Positions 1 to 10,823 of a DNA stretch of 64,000 bases are shown here, piece by piece. The DNA is taken from NCBI GenBank assembly GCA_030263595.1, contig SZPG01000027.1, positions 1 to 64,000 of the forward strand, written 5' to 3'. The translations under genes and the position numbers were made by a program. The notes beneath the pieces are model-generated. The model did no database searches. It saw only the letters and a program-made list of their open reading frames with translations, and had not been told where the DNA came from. The DNA is from Chloroflexi bacterium CFX6. Its GTDB lineage: Bacteria > Chloroflexota > Anaerolineae > Anaerolineales > Villigracilaceae. Numbering within the stretch: position 1 is the stretch's first letter; each line of letters starts with the position of its first letter.

Positions 1-1
1 C

Positions 2-829
2 ACGCTCGCCCCGCGCCTGATCAACCTGATCGCCCCGATCGGCAGGGGACAAAGAGGGCTGATCGTATCGCCTCCCAAAGCGGGGAAGACCACCATCCTT
101 AAACAGATCGCAAATTCCGTCTCCACCAAATATCCAGACGTGCATTTGATCGTGGCGCTCATCGGCGAACGCCCGGAGGAAGTGACCGACATGGACCGCT
201 CGGTGGATGCCGAAGTGGTCGCCTCCACGTTCGACGAACCGGTGACTGCCCATGTCCGCACAGCGGAATTGGCATTAGAGCGCGCTAAGAGGCTGGTGGA
301 GATCGGACGCCACGTGGTAATCTTGATGGACTCGATCACCCGCCTGGCGCGCGCCTATAACCTGGTCGTCAACCCATCCGGGCGTACGCTTTCGGGCGGC
401 ATGGACCCCTCGGCGTTGTATCCGCCCAAACGTTTCTTCGGCGCGGCGCGCAACATCGAGGAAGGCGGTTCGCTGACCATCATCGCCACCTGCCTCGTGG
501 ATACCGGCTCCCGTTTGGACGACGTGGTGTACGAGGAGTTCAAAGGCACCGGCAACATGGAACTGCACCTCTCGCGCAAATTGCAGGAACGGCGCATCTT
601 CCCGGCGGTGGACATCGAACGTTCGTCCACGCGTCGCGAGGATCTGTTGCTGGGTCCCGACCTGTTACAGCGCGTCTGGCTGATGCGGCGCATGTACATC
701 CAGATGACCACCCAGCAGCCGCAGGGCGCCGGCATGGATCCGGCCGTCGCGACGGAGGCGATCATCCAGCGTCTCGACCGCGCCCGCAACAACCAGGAAT
801 TCCTCGAGAACCTCGGAAGAGACAGTTAG
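2..829 (+). CDS. rho: Transcription termination factor Rho, C-terminal part (5' end outside window)
   Basis: Hexameric RNA helicase/ATPase that ends transcription at Rho-dependent sites. The open frame runs in from the window edge, so the RNA-binding N-terminus is missing. Visible are a Walker A of Rho type (SPPKAGKTT, near base 70), the [10 protein letters not shown] stretch, a Walker B ([16 protein letters not shown]), the Q-loop region ([21 protein letters not shown]) and the R-loop region ending in [16 protein letters not shown]. All are hallmarks of the Rho ATPase core. The stop is at 827-829. An ATG at 140 lies inside the conserved core and is not the true start. Confidence 0.97.
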   Translation, partial: TLAPRLINLIAPIGRGQRGLIVSPPKAGKTTILKQIANSVSTKYPDVHLIVALIGERPEEVTDMDRSVDAEVVASTFDEPVTAHVRTAELALERAKRLVEIGRHVVILMDSITRLARAYNLVVNPSGRTLSGGMDPSALYPPKRFFGAARNIEEGGSLTIIATCLVDTGSRLDDVVYEEFKGTGNMELHLSRKLQERRIFPAVDIERSSTRREDLLLGPDLLQRVWLMRRMYIQMTTQQPQGAGMDPAVATEAIIQRLDRARNNQEFLENLGRDS

Positions 830-871
830 CGAACGATGGCGCATCCTCCCTGAGGCATCGCATACTATCGA

Positions 872-1930
872 ATGACAAAACTCGGTTCATTTATCAAAAA
901 CAATCTGTTCAATATCGTCAGTTGGTTTATAACGGTTATCGTCGTGATGGGAATCGTCCTCGGCGCGTTCGCATGGAAACGACCCACGACCGTCGTGCAG
1001 GCGTCCGCGCCCGTGCCGACCGCGGCTCCAGACGAGGCGCCGCCCCAGGTGCAGATGCCAGCCCTGGGCGGTCCTGAAGCGTTCGCCTCCATCGAGAGGG
1101 ATATCCAACTCAAGACCAACGTCCCAACCGACAAGCCGCGCTACAAACCGGTGGAGTATCGCGTCGCGCGCGGCGATTCGATCTTCGCCATTTCGGAATC
1201 CTTCAAACTCGAACCGGAAACCGTGCTGTGGGCAAACTACGACGTGTTGCAGGACGACCCGCACAGCCTCAAGCCCGGTCAGGTGTTGAACATCCCGCCC
1301 ACCGACGGCATCTTTTATCAGTGGAAGGAGGGCGACACGCTCGAATCGGTGGGGGACGAATTCAAGGCAAGCGTTGACGACATCCTGGGTTTTCCGGGCA
1401 ACGACATTGACCTGACGAATCCGAAGATCGAATCGGGTTCGTGGGTGATGATCCCCGGCGGGGAGCGCGAGTTCGTGCAATGGCTCGTGCCGACCATCGC
1501 CAGCGGCGCGTCGGGAACCTCGTCCACCAGCCAGAGCGCGTGTCCCGCCGGAGCGGTGGGAAGCGGCGGGTTCATCTGGCCCGCCAACAACCGCTTTCTT
1601 TCCGGCAACGATTACTGGTCGGGGCATCTCGGCATTGACATTGCCGCGGGCGAGGGCGAGCCTGTGTATGCCGCCGACAGCGGCGTGGTGACCATGGCGC
1701 AGGGCGGCTGGAACTACGGCTATGGAAACGTGGTGCAGATAGATCATGGCAACGGGTATTCCACGGTGTACGCGCACTTGAGCGCGTACTTTGTGAGCGT
1801 GTGCCAGAGCGTTTCTGCGGGCGCGCAGATCGCCACGGCTGGAAATACCGGCAACTCGCAGGGCGCGCACCTGCATTTTGAAGTCCGCCAGGGCGGGGGG
1901 TTCATCAACCCGTGGTTCGTGTTACCATGA
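872..1930 (+). CDS. LysM and M23 peptidase domain protein (membrane-anchored)
   Basis: Predicted cell-wall hydrolase of 352 residues. A membrane segment lies at about residues 14-34 (FNIVSWFITVIVVMGIVLG), followed by a low-complexity Ala/Pro linker. Two LysM-like modules follow: one starts YRVARGDSIFAISESF and ends LKPGQVLNIPP, the other starts FYQWKEGDTLESV. The C-terminal third is an M23 (lysostaphin-like) domain with the zinc ligands in GHLGIDIA and HLHFEV and the typical GNVVQIDHGNGYSTVYAHL core. The family cleaves peptide cross-links in peptidoglycan; LysM binds glycan. The metal-binding H-x3-D and H-x-H motifs are intact, so an active enzyme is likely. Confidence 0.92.
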   Translation: MTKLGSFIKNNLFNIVSWFITVIVVMGIVLGAFAWKRPTTVVQASAPVPTAAPDEAPPQVQMPALGGPEAFASIERDIQLKTNVPTDKPRYKPVEYRVARGDSIFAISESFKLEPETVLWANYDVLQDDPHSLKPGQVLNIPPTDGIFYQWKEGDTLESVGDEFKASVDDILGFPGNDIDLTNPKIESGSWVMIPGGEREFVQWLVPTIASGASGTSSTSQSACPAGAVGSGGFIWPANNRFLSGNDYWSGHLGIDIAAGEGEPVYAADSGVVTMAQGGWNYGYGNVVQIDHGNGYSTVYAHLSAYFVSVCQSVSAGAQIATAGNTGNSQGAHLHFEVRQGGGFINPWFVLP

Positions 1931-1957
1931 CCGTCATAACGCGGAATTCACCCCGCG

Positions 1958-2755
1958 ATGAAAAGGCGATTGAGAATGAACCAACAGGAACTTGAATCCG
2001 CGCTCGCCACCCTCAACTTGAGCGCGATCCATTATTTCGATTCCGTCGGTTCCACGAACGACGAGGCGCTGGACTGGGCAAGGAAAGGCGCGAGAGATCT
2101 TTCACTGGTCGTTGCGGATGAACAAACGATGGGACGGGGAAGATTGGATCGTCCGTGGTTCACGCCCCCGAAGACGGCGCTGGCGTTCAGCCTGATCCTC
2201 CGCCCTACGCATGTGGAAAAGCCGCTTCTTTCGCGGACCGTTGGGCTTGCCGCGCTCGCCCTTGCCGATGTCCTGCAAACGCTTGGACTCGATCCGCAGA
2301 TCAAATGGCCCAACGACATCCTGCTGAACGGACGAAAAGCGGCGGGCATATTGATCGAAGCCACCTGGTTCGAGGACGAGGCGCAAAGCATCGTGATCGG
2401 CCTGGGGATCAACATTGCGAAGGGATCGGTCCCAAGTACGGATATCCTGGGTTTCCCCGCCATAAGCCTGGAGCACATGCTCGGCTACGCCCCGGACCGG
2501 AACATCATCCTGCACGCTACCCTCGCCAACATCATCGCCCTGCGCCCCCACATGGGAACGGATTCGTTCATGTCTGCGTGGGAGAAGAAACTTGCCTATT
2601 ACGGCAGGCAGGTGCGGGTGGAGATGGGAGGCGAAAAGTCGGTTTCTGGAAAAGTCATCGGGTTGGAATCCGACGGGAGTTTGAAGTTGCGCGACGACGA
2701 CGGCAAAATCATAGCAGTACGATTCGGGGACGTGCGCCTGCGTTTGTTCGCATGA
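1958..2755 (+). CDS. birA: Biotin--[acetyl-CoA-carboxylase] ligase
   Basis: Attaches biotin through biotinyl-AMP to the carrier domain of acyl-CoA carboxylases. Of 265 residues, the catalytic domain shows the STN motif (YFDSVGSTNDEA), the biotinyl-AMP loop GRGRLDRPWF, KWPNDILLNGRKAAGILIE and GLGINIAKG, then a small C-terminal SH3-like domain. There is no N-terminal helix-turn-helix, so this is a class I ligase without repressor function. The first ATG (1958) overlaps nothing; a second ATG at 1976 (MNQQELE) is an equally good start. It closely follows the M23 peptidase gene and may be co-transcribed. Confidence 0.95.
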   Translation: MKRRLRMNQQELESALATLNLSAIHYFDSVGSTNDEALDWARKGARDLSLVVADEQTMGRGRLDRPWFTPPKTALAFSLILRPTHVEKPLLSRTVGLAALALADVLQTLGLDPQIKWPNDILLNGRKAAGILIEATWFEDEAQSIVIGLGINIAKGSVPSTDILGFPAISLEHMLGYAPDRNIILHATLANIIALRPHMGTDSFMSAWEKKLAYYGRQVRVEMGGEKSVSGKVIGLESDGSLKLRDDDGKIIAVRFGDVRLRLFA

Positions 2756-2778
2756 TATACTTTGCGCCGAGGTAAACC

Positions 2779-3021
2779 ATGTTCGATAATTTACGCGAGT
2801 TATCCGAATCGCCGCTTTACGAGGACGAGCCGAACGAACTGCGTCAGGAACCTGAAGCCGTCGCGGCTCCCGTCGCTGCGCCCCCCCGCAAGAGGAAAAG
2901 CAAAAATTTCCTCGGCATGACGGCGCAACAACGTTTCCTGGTTTCGGTCATGCTGTTGATCACCGTCTGCCTGCTGGGAATCATGGTAATGTTCGTTACG
3001 GGCAGCATGTCGGTCTTCTAA
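2779..3021 (+). CDS. Small single-pass membrane protein of unknown function
   Basis: An 80-residue protein. Residues 1-40 are acidic and Pro/Ala-rich, followed by a basic patch (PPRKRKSKN) and one strong transmembrane helix at about residues 53-76 (RFLVSVMLLITVCLLGIMVM). The basic patch before the helix predicts a cytoplasmic N-terminus. It begins 23 bases after birA, on the same strand, and is followed by a shared terminator, so it probably ends the birA transcript. No family is recognised. The clean gene-like composition and close operon spacing support a real gene. Confidence 0.7.
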   Translation: MFDNLRELSESPLYEDEPNELRQEPEAVAAPVAAPPRKRKSKNFLGMTAQQRFLVSVMLLITVCLLGIMVMFVTGSMSVF

Positions 3022-3150
3022 TTTCTGCAAGTCGTGATTTTGGCGTCAGGGGCTTGCCTCCGTTCTTTTCGATGGCAAGTGTCGCCGCGGCGACGCCGCC
3101 GGACCCCACATTCGACCCTGTGATTGACTGAATTTGATTTCGATAATGGC

Positions 3151-3185
3151 AAAAAACGGAGCGGACGATTTGTCCGCTCCGTTTT

Positions 3186-3187
<2 letters not shown>
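3151..3187. terminator. Bidirectional Rho-independent terminator between the birA operon and gyrA
   Basis: A near-perfect stem (ACGGAGCGGAC / GTCCGCTCCGT) with a short loop is flanked by an A-run on the left and a T-run on the right. It can therefore end both the plus-strand birA transcript and the minus-strand gyrA transcript. Its right edge touches the gyrA stop codon. Confidence 0.85.
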
Positions 3188-5714
<2,527 letters not shown>

Positions 5715-5930
5715 TATTTTCTCTCTGAAAAGGGGTATCGGCATAAAAAAGACACGAAGAAACGAGTTCCTGTAACTCCGCGTCTTAACTTCTTAACTAA
5801 TGAAGAACATGCCTGATTTTTCCCTAATTATACCACCTGGCGCACCCGCCGACCTCCATTTTTCGTTCGTCATAAGCCCAAAAACAGCCTCCAAATGCGC
5901 CTGCGCATCCTTATCCCGAACCCACGTAAA

Positions 5931-5957
5931 TAAAAAGACCCGCCTCACAGCGAGTCT
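5931..5957 (-). terminator. Terminator downstream of tRNA-Leu
   Basis: Read on the minus strand, AGACTCGC and GCGGGTCT form a stem with one G-T pair and a six-base loop, followed by a T-run. It lies just after the 3' end of tRNA-Leu. Confidence 0.7.
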
Positions 5958-5975
5958 CTCAGGTTGACGTTCGTG

Positions 5976-6059
<84 letters not shown>

Positions 6060-6332
6060 AATTCGTCTGGCGGGATGAATTTTATCCCAAAGATCGGTTT
6101 TGTCAACCTGGGGGAATTTCGCGGCGCTTATGTGATTTAAATCTGCTCACAACATTTCTGCAAGGAATCTCGTAGATAGCAATGGAACAAAAAACGAAGT
6201 TCGTCGTCTTGTATATGACTTTTAGCGCATCCCTTATCGGTCACGAGTAAAACATTTCGGTACTCTTAGGGGATACAACTTTAGGAATGAAAAGCGGTTA
6301 ATTGGATATATCAATGAGAAAGGAGGCGCCCT

Positions 6333-6455
6333 ATGTTCGTCGTTGCCGTCGTAATCTGTTTGCTCGTGTTCGCCGTCATCGCTGGCGCGGACCTGCTCGT
6401 CTCGAACCTCAATTCGGACGAGTTGAGCAACATGGGTGTCGAAAGGAAATCATGA
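6333..6455 (+). CDS. 40-residue single-pass membrane peptide
   Basis: A short open frame starts at ATG 6333, preceded by a perfect AGGAGG ribosome-binding site (6321-6326) at seven bases. It encodes MFVVAVVICLLVFAVIAG, an obvious membrane helix, then a short polar tail ending ERKS, with a TGA stop at 6453. A strong terminator starts 22 bases later. The perfect ribosome-binding site, clean hydrophobic segment and private terminator argue for a genuine small protein. No family is recognised. Confidence 0.6.
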   Translation: MFVVAVVICLLVFAVIAGADLLVSNLNSDELSNMGVERKS

Positions 6456-6477
6456 TAGAGGACACCCCCATCCCATA

Positions 6478-6514
6478 GCCCGACGCGAGGTCAAAACGCG
6501 TCGGGCATTTTTTT
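6478..6514 (+). terminator. Rho-independent terminator after the 40-residue peptide gene
   Basis: A ten-base-pair stem GCCCGACGCG/CGCGTCGGGC with a nine-base loop is followed by a run of seven T. Confidence 0.9.
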
Positions 6515-6537
6515 GTTTAAGGAGCGGGGGCGTTTTT

Positions 6538-6634
6538 ACCGCGAAGAAACGAAGGGCGCGAAGTTTTTTGAACGCCGCGATGGAGCCTACTTCGTGTCAT
6601 CGAGGTCTCTTCGCGTTCTTCGCGGCTTCGCGGT
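6538..6634. repeat. Imperfect inverted repeat (ACCGCGAAG/CTTCGCGGT)
   Basis: ACCGCGAAG at 6538-6546 is mirrored by CTTCGCGGT at 6626-6634, with further partly matching GCGAAG/CTTCGC motifs between. It fills the spacer before the acyl-CoA dehydrogenase gene and looks like a degenerate palindromic element. Confidence 0.5.
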
Positions 6635-6673
6635 TCAATTTTGTTCAAAGCGGGGCGAAGGTCATCCACAAGG

Positions 6674-6679
6674 TATAAT
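6674..6679 (+). promoter_or_regulatory. Possible -10 box before the acyl-CoA dehydrogenase gene
   Basis: A perfect TATAAT lies 35 bases upstream of the start codon at 6709. No convincing -35 box is seen at 16-18 bases, so this is tentative. Confidence 0.35.
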
Positions 6680-6708
6680 TAAAGAAAACCTTCACACAGG
6701 AAACATAC

Positions 6709-7917
6709 ATGGACTTCTCCCTCTCCCCCGAACACGAAATGATCAGAAAAATGGTGCGCGACTTCGTCCAAAAAGAGATCGCGCCCGTCATCAAGGAATA
6801 CGACCGCAAACAGGAGCCGATCCCCTTCACGCTCGGGCGCATGGGCGAACTCGGCATCCTTGGGCTGCCCTTCCCCGTCCGTTACGGCGGTCAGGGCATG
6901 GACTACCTCGCCTGGGGTCTCGCCTGCGAAGAACTCGAAGCGATGGACACCCACCTGCGCGTCGTCATGTCGGTGCATACCGGGCTGTGCGGGATGACGC
7001 TCTTCCAGTGGGGCACCGAGGAGCAGAAACAGAAGTTCCTCGCGCCGCTGGCAAAAGGCGAAAAGATCGGATGCGGCGCTTTCACGGAACCAGGCATGGG
7101 GTCGGACGTGGCGGCGATGCGGACCAATGCAAAACGGGATGGCGGCTACTACATCCTGAACGGCGAAAAGATGTGGATCTCCCTCGCCTCCAAAGCGGAC
7201 CTCGCGCTTGTCACCGTCAAAACAGATCTATCCTCCCCGAAACCTTCTTCTGCGCTCTCCACCTTCATCGTTGACCTGCACAGCGACGGCGTAAAAACGG
7301 GCGACCTCCACGGCAAACTCGGCGTGCGCGCAGGCTCCACCGGCTGGATCTCGTTTACGGATGTCAAAGTGCCAGTCGAGAACCGGCTTGGCGAGGAAGG
7401 CGAGGGATTCAAGATCACCATGTCCGCCTTCGACCACGGACGTTACACCGTGGCATCCGGCGCGACGGGCATCATCCGCGCCTGTCTCGAAGCGAGCGTA
7501 AAGTATGCAAAGACGCGCACGACGTTTGGAAAGCCGATCTCTGAACACCAACTCATTCAGGAGAAGATCGCGAAGATGTCGCAGGACTATGAGATTGCGC
7601 GGTTGCTTTACTATCAGGTTGGCTGGTTGAAGAATCAAGGCAAACGTTGCACGCGCGAAACGTCCTTTGCGAAGAAGTTCGCCACTGAAGCCTCCTTCAG
7701 CGCTGCGAACGAAGCGATCCAGATCCACGGCGCGTATGGATTCAGCGACGAATACGACGTGGAACGTTACTTGAGAAACTCCAAGGGCGCGATGATCTAC
7801 GAAGGCAGTTCCGAAATCCAGGCCTTGATCCAGGCTGGTTATGCCCTCGGCGAACGGGCAGACAAACCCCTCCGCTGTGAAGCGCCCGCATACGACGAGG
7901 GGTTTTGGCAGAGTTAA
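6709..7917 (+). CDS. Acyl-CoA dehydrogenase
   Basis: FAD enzyme that introduces the alpha-beta double bond into acyl-CoA and passes electrons to electron-transfer flavoprotein. At 402 residues it has normal family length. Seen are the N-terminal helical region (FSLSPEHEMIRKMVRDF), the FAD/substrate strands GCGAFTEPGMGSDVAAMRT and WISLASKADLALV, and the C-terminal catalytic base region IYEGSSEIQALIQAG, where the Glu of YEG is the expected base. The start has an AGGA site seven bases upstream. Substrate chain length cannot be read from sequence. The etfBA genes 3 kb downstream would supply its electron acceptor. Confidence 0.93.
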   Translation: MDFSLSPEHEMIRKMVRDFVQKEIAPVIKEYDRKQEPIPFTLGRMGELGILGLPFPVRYGGQGMDYLAWGLACEELEAMDTHLRVVMSVHTGLCGMTLFQWGTEEQKQKFLAPLAKGEKIGCGAFTEPGMGSDVAAMRTNAKRDGGYYILNGEKMWISLASKADLALVTVKTDLSSPKPSSALSTFIVDLHSDGVKTGDLHGKLGVRAGSTGWISFTDVKVPVENRLGEEGEGFKITMSAFDHGRYTVASGATGIIRACLEASVKYAKTRTTFGKPISEHQLIQEKIAKMSQDYEIARLLYYQVGWLKNQGKRCTRETSFAKKFATEASFSAANEAIQIHGAYGFSDEYDVERYLRNSKGAMIYEGSSEIQALIQAGYALGERADKPLRCEAPAYDEGFWQS

Positions 7918-7973
7918 TATTGAGGCGACAGTTTCGGTAAACGTGACCTTCGCCTGCATGAAAAGGAGACGCC

Positions 7974-8771
7974 ATGTTACTTGCCGCTTCCGCTTCGAGC
8001 GTGTTGATCATGCTTGCAACGCCCGTCGTTCTGGTTGTGTATCTCACGCGCAAATTCAGTCTTTCATGGAAACTTGCGCTCGCCGGCGCGTTGACGTTCA
8101 TCGCCTCGCAGGTTCTTCATATTCCGGTCGTGTTCGGTCTGACAGCCCTGTTCCAGAGTGGAACGTTGTCCATCCCCTCCGCCTGGTCGGCGATCTTCAA
8201 CGCGATCGTCCTCGGCCTTCTGGCGGGCATCTTCGAGGAAACCGCGCGCTGGATCTTGTATAAATTCAGCCTCAAGAACGTCAAAACGTGGAGCGAGGGC
8301 GTTCTGGTCGGAGCAGGACACGGCGGCGTGGAAGCCTTCATTTTGGGCTTGCTTGCCATCCTGACCCTGGTCAATATGGTGGTCATGCGGAACGCTGACC
8401 TTGGGGCGTTGGGCATCCCTGCCGAGCAGATCGAATTGACGAGACAGCAAGTGGATGCCTTTTGGAATTCGCCTTTTTATATGGGTTTCCTGGGCGGCAT
8501 CGAGCGTCTCTTCGCGATCTGTTTGCATTTGTCGCTTTCGATCATGGTTTTATATAGCGTGGCTTACCGAAAACCGGTGTGGTTCTGGCTCGCGCTCCTG
8601 TGGCACGCGTTCGTGGATGCGGTTGCGGTCTACCTCCTCCCCATCGTGGGCGCGCTTGCCATCGAGGGGATCATCGGGGTTCTTGCCGTGGTCAGTTTGG
8701 GGATTCTATTCACGATGCGAGCGTGGTTCGTCGAGGGAGAATCCGCCTCGGAGATCGCGGGAACGCAATAA
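7974..8771 (+). CDS. YhfC family intramembrane metalloprotease-like protein
   Basis: A 265-residue polytopic membrane protein with about seven hydrophobic segments. Conserved polar motifs fall inside membrane segments: FEETARW (residues ~88-94), GAGHGGVEAF (~110) and LLWHAFVDAVAVY (~208). This Glu-Glu, His-Gly-x-Glu and His-x3-Asp pattern matches the YhfC branch of CPBP-like membrane proteases. Proteolytic activity is known for relatives but not shown for this family. It has a good AAGGAG site. Neighbours give no clear hint of a substrate. Confidence 0.75.
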   Translation: MLLAASASSVLIMLATPVVLVVYLTRKFSLSWKLALAGALTFIASQVLHIPVVFGLTALFQSGTLSIPSAWSAIFNAIVLGLLAGIFEETARWILYKFSLKNVKTWSEGVLVGAGHGGVEAFILGLLAILTLVNMVVMRNADLGALGIPAEQIELTRQQVDAFWNSPFYMGFLGGIERLFAICLHLSLSIMVLYSVAYRKPVWFWLALLWHAFVDAVAVYLLPIVGALAIEGIIGVLAVVSLGILFTMRAWFVEGESASEIAGTQ

Positions 8772-8788
8772 ATCCGCAAGGAGAGTGA

Positions 8789-9079
8789 ATGGACCTTCGA
8801 CCTCTTCACACCAAAATTGACAAATCAATCCAGACATATTATGGGATGGTCGTGTTGGAAAGCTATTCGGGGTTTCCACGCGGCGAATCCAACCTGTATT
8901 GCGTCTCCCTGGATGGAAGGATGCTATGGAAGGCGGAGAAGCCAGACCCTTACACGCTCTACTCGCGCGTAAGGTTCAACGAAGATGGCATGACGCTTTC
9001 CACGTACACGATCAACGGTCACGCCTGCGACCTGGACCTGGAAAGCGGCAAAATCATCAGCAAGACCAGCATCCAATGA
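8789..9079 (+). CDS. Hypothetical protein with beta-propeller-like sequence
   Basis: A 96-residue soluble protein preceded by an AAGGAG site, starting 17 bases after the YhfC-like gene. The pattern NLYCVSLDGRMLWKAEKP, then a second strand pair ending DLDLESGKII, resembles one or two blades of PQQ-like propellers. It is far too short for a full propeller. It could be a stand-alone small protein or a remnant. No precise family is recognised. Confidence 0.55.
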   Translation: MDLRPLHTKIDKSIQTYYGMVVLESYSGFPRGESNLYCVSLDGRMLWKAEKPDPYTLYSRVRFNEDGMTLSTYTINGHACDLDLESGKIISKTSIQ

Positions 9080-9182
9080 CGATCGCGCGGCTCGGAAACC
9101 GGGAAACTTATCCGCCGGAGGAGTATCAAACGACATTGGCTTCGCCAACTTTTCACGGATACAATGAAACGAGACCGCGCCC

Positions 9183-9461
9183 ATGACCCAGCCCTCCCTC
9201 GGATTTGTCATCGCCTTCCTGTTCTTCAGCCTGCTGTTCTTTTACAACACGTACAAACTCTGGTTCAAAACGGACGCCTACTACCGATCCATTTATGACA
9301 GCCTCACCCGCGAGCCGACGATCTATCCCTTCAGGGACTTTTTCCTCAAGCGAGTGGAGAACAAGCGGAGATGGGTACTCTGGCAAAAGGTTTTCAGTCT
9401 GCTCGGGCTAGTGGCAGTCCTTGCGGCGGATGTGTTGATAATACTGGCGTTCATATTATGA
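9183..9461 (+). CDS. Small two-helix membrane protein; 3' end recurs twice downstream
   Basis: A 92-residue protein with transmembrane segments at about 7-27 (LGFVIAFLFFSLLFFYNTYK) and 70-91 (FSLLGLVAVLAADVLIILAF), and a basic soluble middle. Its last codons, V-L-A-A-D-V-L followed by a hydrophobic tail and stop, occur again at 10102-10158 and 10824-10868. Each copy follows an inserted toxin-antitoxin module, so the present 3' end may not be the ancestral one. The stop overlaps the next gene start (ATGA). Function unknown. Confidence 0.65.
   Translation: MTQPSLGFVIAFLFFSLLFFYNTYKLWFKTDAYYRSIYDSLTREPTIYPFRDFFLKRVENKRRWVLWQKVFSLLGLVAVLAADVLIILAFIL
9411..9461 (+). repeat. 3'-end repeat, copy a (inside the membrane protein gene)
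   Basis: First of three related sequences containing the block GCGGCGGATGTGTTG, read in frame as A-A-D-V-L, followed by a short hydrophobic tail (I-I-L-A-F-I-L here) and a stop. It is immediately followed by the DUF4258/YgiT module. Confidence 0.75.
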
Positions 9462-9763
9462 TTAAAGACATACGCGAAAAAATTGCGTCAGGGCTTTTTG
9501 AATACTCAAAACATGCTGCTGACCGGAGTATCCTGCGGCATATTACGATACAAGAATTGCGCGAAGCAGTGGCAGGCGCTGAGATTATTGAAGACTATCC
9601 CGATGACAAGTATGGACCGAGTTGTTTGGTGCTGGGCTTTACACGGCAAGGAAGACCACTCCATATCCAATGTTCTTATCCATCCCGCCCTTTGATACGC
9701 ATCGTCACGATATATGAGCCAGATCCCGACGAATGGATTGATTGGAAAGCAAGGAGAAAGTAA
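9458..9763 (+). CDS. DUF4258 family putative toxin (RelE/MqsR-like fold)
   Basis: A 101-residue protein, with its start ATG overlapping the previous stop (ATGA at 9458). The sequence YSKHAADRSILRHITIQELREAV, then RPLHIQCSY and LIRIVTIYEPDPDEWIDW, is typical of DUF4258, whose members are predicted RelE-superfamily mRNA interferases. The gene directly downstream encodes a YgiT-like antitoxin two bases away, the usual partner arrangement. The expected role is growth arrest when the antitoxin is lost. The pair is one of two modules inserted at the 3' end of the upstream membrane protein gene. Confidence 0.85.
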   Translation: MIKDIREKIASGLFEYSKHAADRSILRHITIQELREAVAGAEIIEDYPDDKYGPSCLVLGFTRQGRPLHIQCSYPSRPLIRIVTIYEPDPDEWIDWKARRK

Positions 9764-9764
9764 C

Positions 9765-9989
9765 ATGAGCGACTATCCATGGAACGAAAAATTGGTTGAA
9801 AAGAAAGTCACCTATACCCTCGAAATGGAAGGCAGACTCATCGTCATCGAAAACGTTCCCGCGCGGGTGAATGTGGAAACGGGCGAACAACTCTTTGCAC
9901 CCGAGACAGTGGAGCGCCTGCAAAAATTGGTCTGGGAACAGAAGAAACCCAAACGCATGCTGCAAGTGCCCGTGTATGAGTATGTATGA
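9765..9989 (+). CDS. YgiT-type antitoxin-like protein
   Basis: A 74-residue partner of the DUF4258 protein, with an AAGGAG site before ATG 9765. The core matches the YgiT/MqsA N-terminal region (TLEMEGRLIVIENVPARVN, then GEQLFAPETVERLQKLVWE). However, the Cys-x2-Cys zinc finger usual in this family is absent here, and the C-terminal DNA-binding helix-turn-helix of MqsA is also lacking. It probably neutralises the toxin by direct binding. Confidence 0.8.
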   Translation: MSDYPWNEKLVEKKVTYTLEMEGRLIVIENVPARVNVETGEQLFAPETVERLQKLVWEQKKPKRMLQVPVYEYV

Positions 9990-10101
9990 TCACAGGACTT
10001 TCGAAGTCTGATGGCGCAAATCCATTTGAGCGGGCTTCCACGAACTGAGGTGGCGGTTGAGTTTATCGAGACACAGGGCTTTAGCTCGCCAAAACGAAAT
10101 T

Positions 10102-10158
10102 GCGACAGTTCTCGCGGCGGATGTGTTGGCGGTGATGGCGTGGATTATCGCTAATTGA
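10102..10158 (+). repeat. 3'-end repeat, copy b, between two TA modules
   Basis: In frame it reads T-V-L-A-A-D-V-L-A-V-M-A-W-I-I-A-N-stop, clearly homologous to the last 15 codons of the membrane protein gene at 9183. No start codon or upstream gene body remains, so it is a displaced 3' fragment. It is preceded by ~110 bases without a recognisable gene and followed by the RHH/MazF module. Confidence 0.75.
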
Positions 10159-10208
10159 CTAATAAAACATCCTTGGTTATACTTTGAGTATAACGAAAGG
10201 TATAAATA

Positions 10209-10463
10209 ATGGAAAGCATAAAGACTGCAATTTCGATTGATAAATCCCTCTTCAAGCAAGCAAACGCCCTCGCCCGCAAACTAAAGGTCTCTCGGAGTCG
10301 TCTTTTTGTGATTGCATTGGAGGATTACATCCGCCAACAGGAAAACCGCGAGATATTGGAAGGGATCAACGCCGTATATGCCGATGAACCCGATGAAGCG
10401 GAGAAGGAACTGCGCCGCAGAATGCGTAAGTCTCACCGCCGCCTTGTGGAGGGGCAATGGTAA
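10209..10463 (+). CDS. Ribbon-helix-helix antitoxin (MazE/CopG-like)
   Basis: An 84-residue protein beginning SIKTAISIDKSLFKQANALA, a ribbon then helix, followed by KLKVSRSRLFVIALEDYI, the second helix of a ribbon-helix-helix DNA-binding fold. The acidic C-terminal half (YADEPDEAEKELRRRM) would wrap the toxin. It overlaps the downstream MazF-like gene by seven bases, so the two are translationally coupled. Autorepression of its own promoter is expected for the family. Confidence 0.85.
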   Translation: MESIKTAISIDKSLFKQANALARKLKVSRSRLFVIALEDYIRQQENREILEGINAVYADEPDEAEKELRRRMRKSHRRLVEGQW

Positions 10464-10819
10464 TCAATCAGGGCGATGTGTACTGGGTGGAGGTTGACGA
10501 GCCCGTCGGTTCCGAACCTGGATATATACATCCGCACGTCGTCGTTCAAAACAACCTGCATAATCACAGCAGAATACGAACCATCATTGTCTGCGTCATC
10601 ACATCCAATCTCAAGTACGCCGATTTGAAAGGCAATGTCCTGCTGGAACAGGGAGAGGCCAACCTGCCAAAACAAAGCATTGTGAACGCCTCACAGATTC
10701 TGACCGTTGACAAATCGCAACTCGGCGAATACATCGGGACGCTGTCTCGAAGACGCATCTATCAAGTTCTTGATGGTATCCAGTTATTTCTTGAACCGCG
10801 CGAGTTGGATAAATTTTGA
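10457..10819 (+). CDS. MazF/PemK family mRNA interferase toxin
   Basis: A 120-residue PemK-type endoribonuclease. The N-terminal strand INQGDVYWVEV, the RPH-like site variant IHPHVVVQN, the TIIVCVITSN strand and the conserved GEANLPKQSIVNASQILTVDK region are all visible. This family cuts mRNA at short specific sequences. It is translationally coupled to the ribbon-helix-helix antitoxin upstream. It is followed within five bases by a third copy of the A-A-D-V-L gene-end fragment. Confidence 0.92.
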   Translation: MVINQGDVYWVEVDEPVGSEPGYIHPHVVVQNNLHNHSRIRTIIVCVITSNLKYADLKGNVLLEQGEANLPKQSIVNASQILTVDKSQLGEYIGTLSRRRIYQVLDGIQLFLEPRELDKF

Positions 10820-10823
10820 CCCC

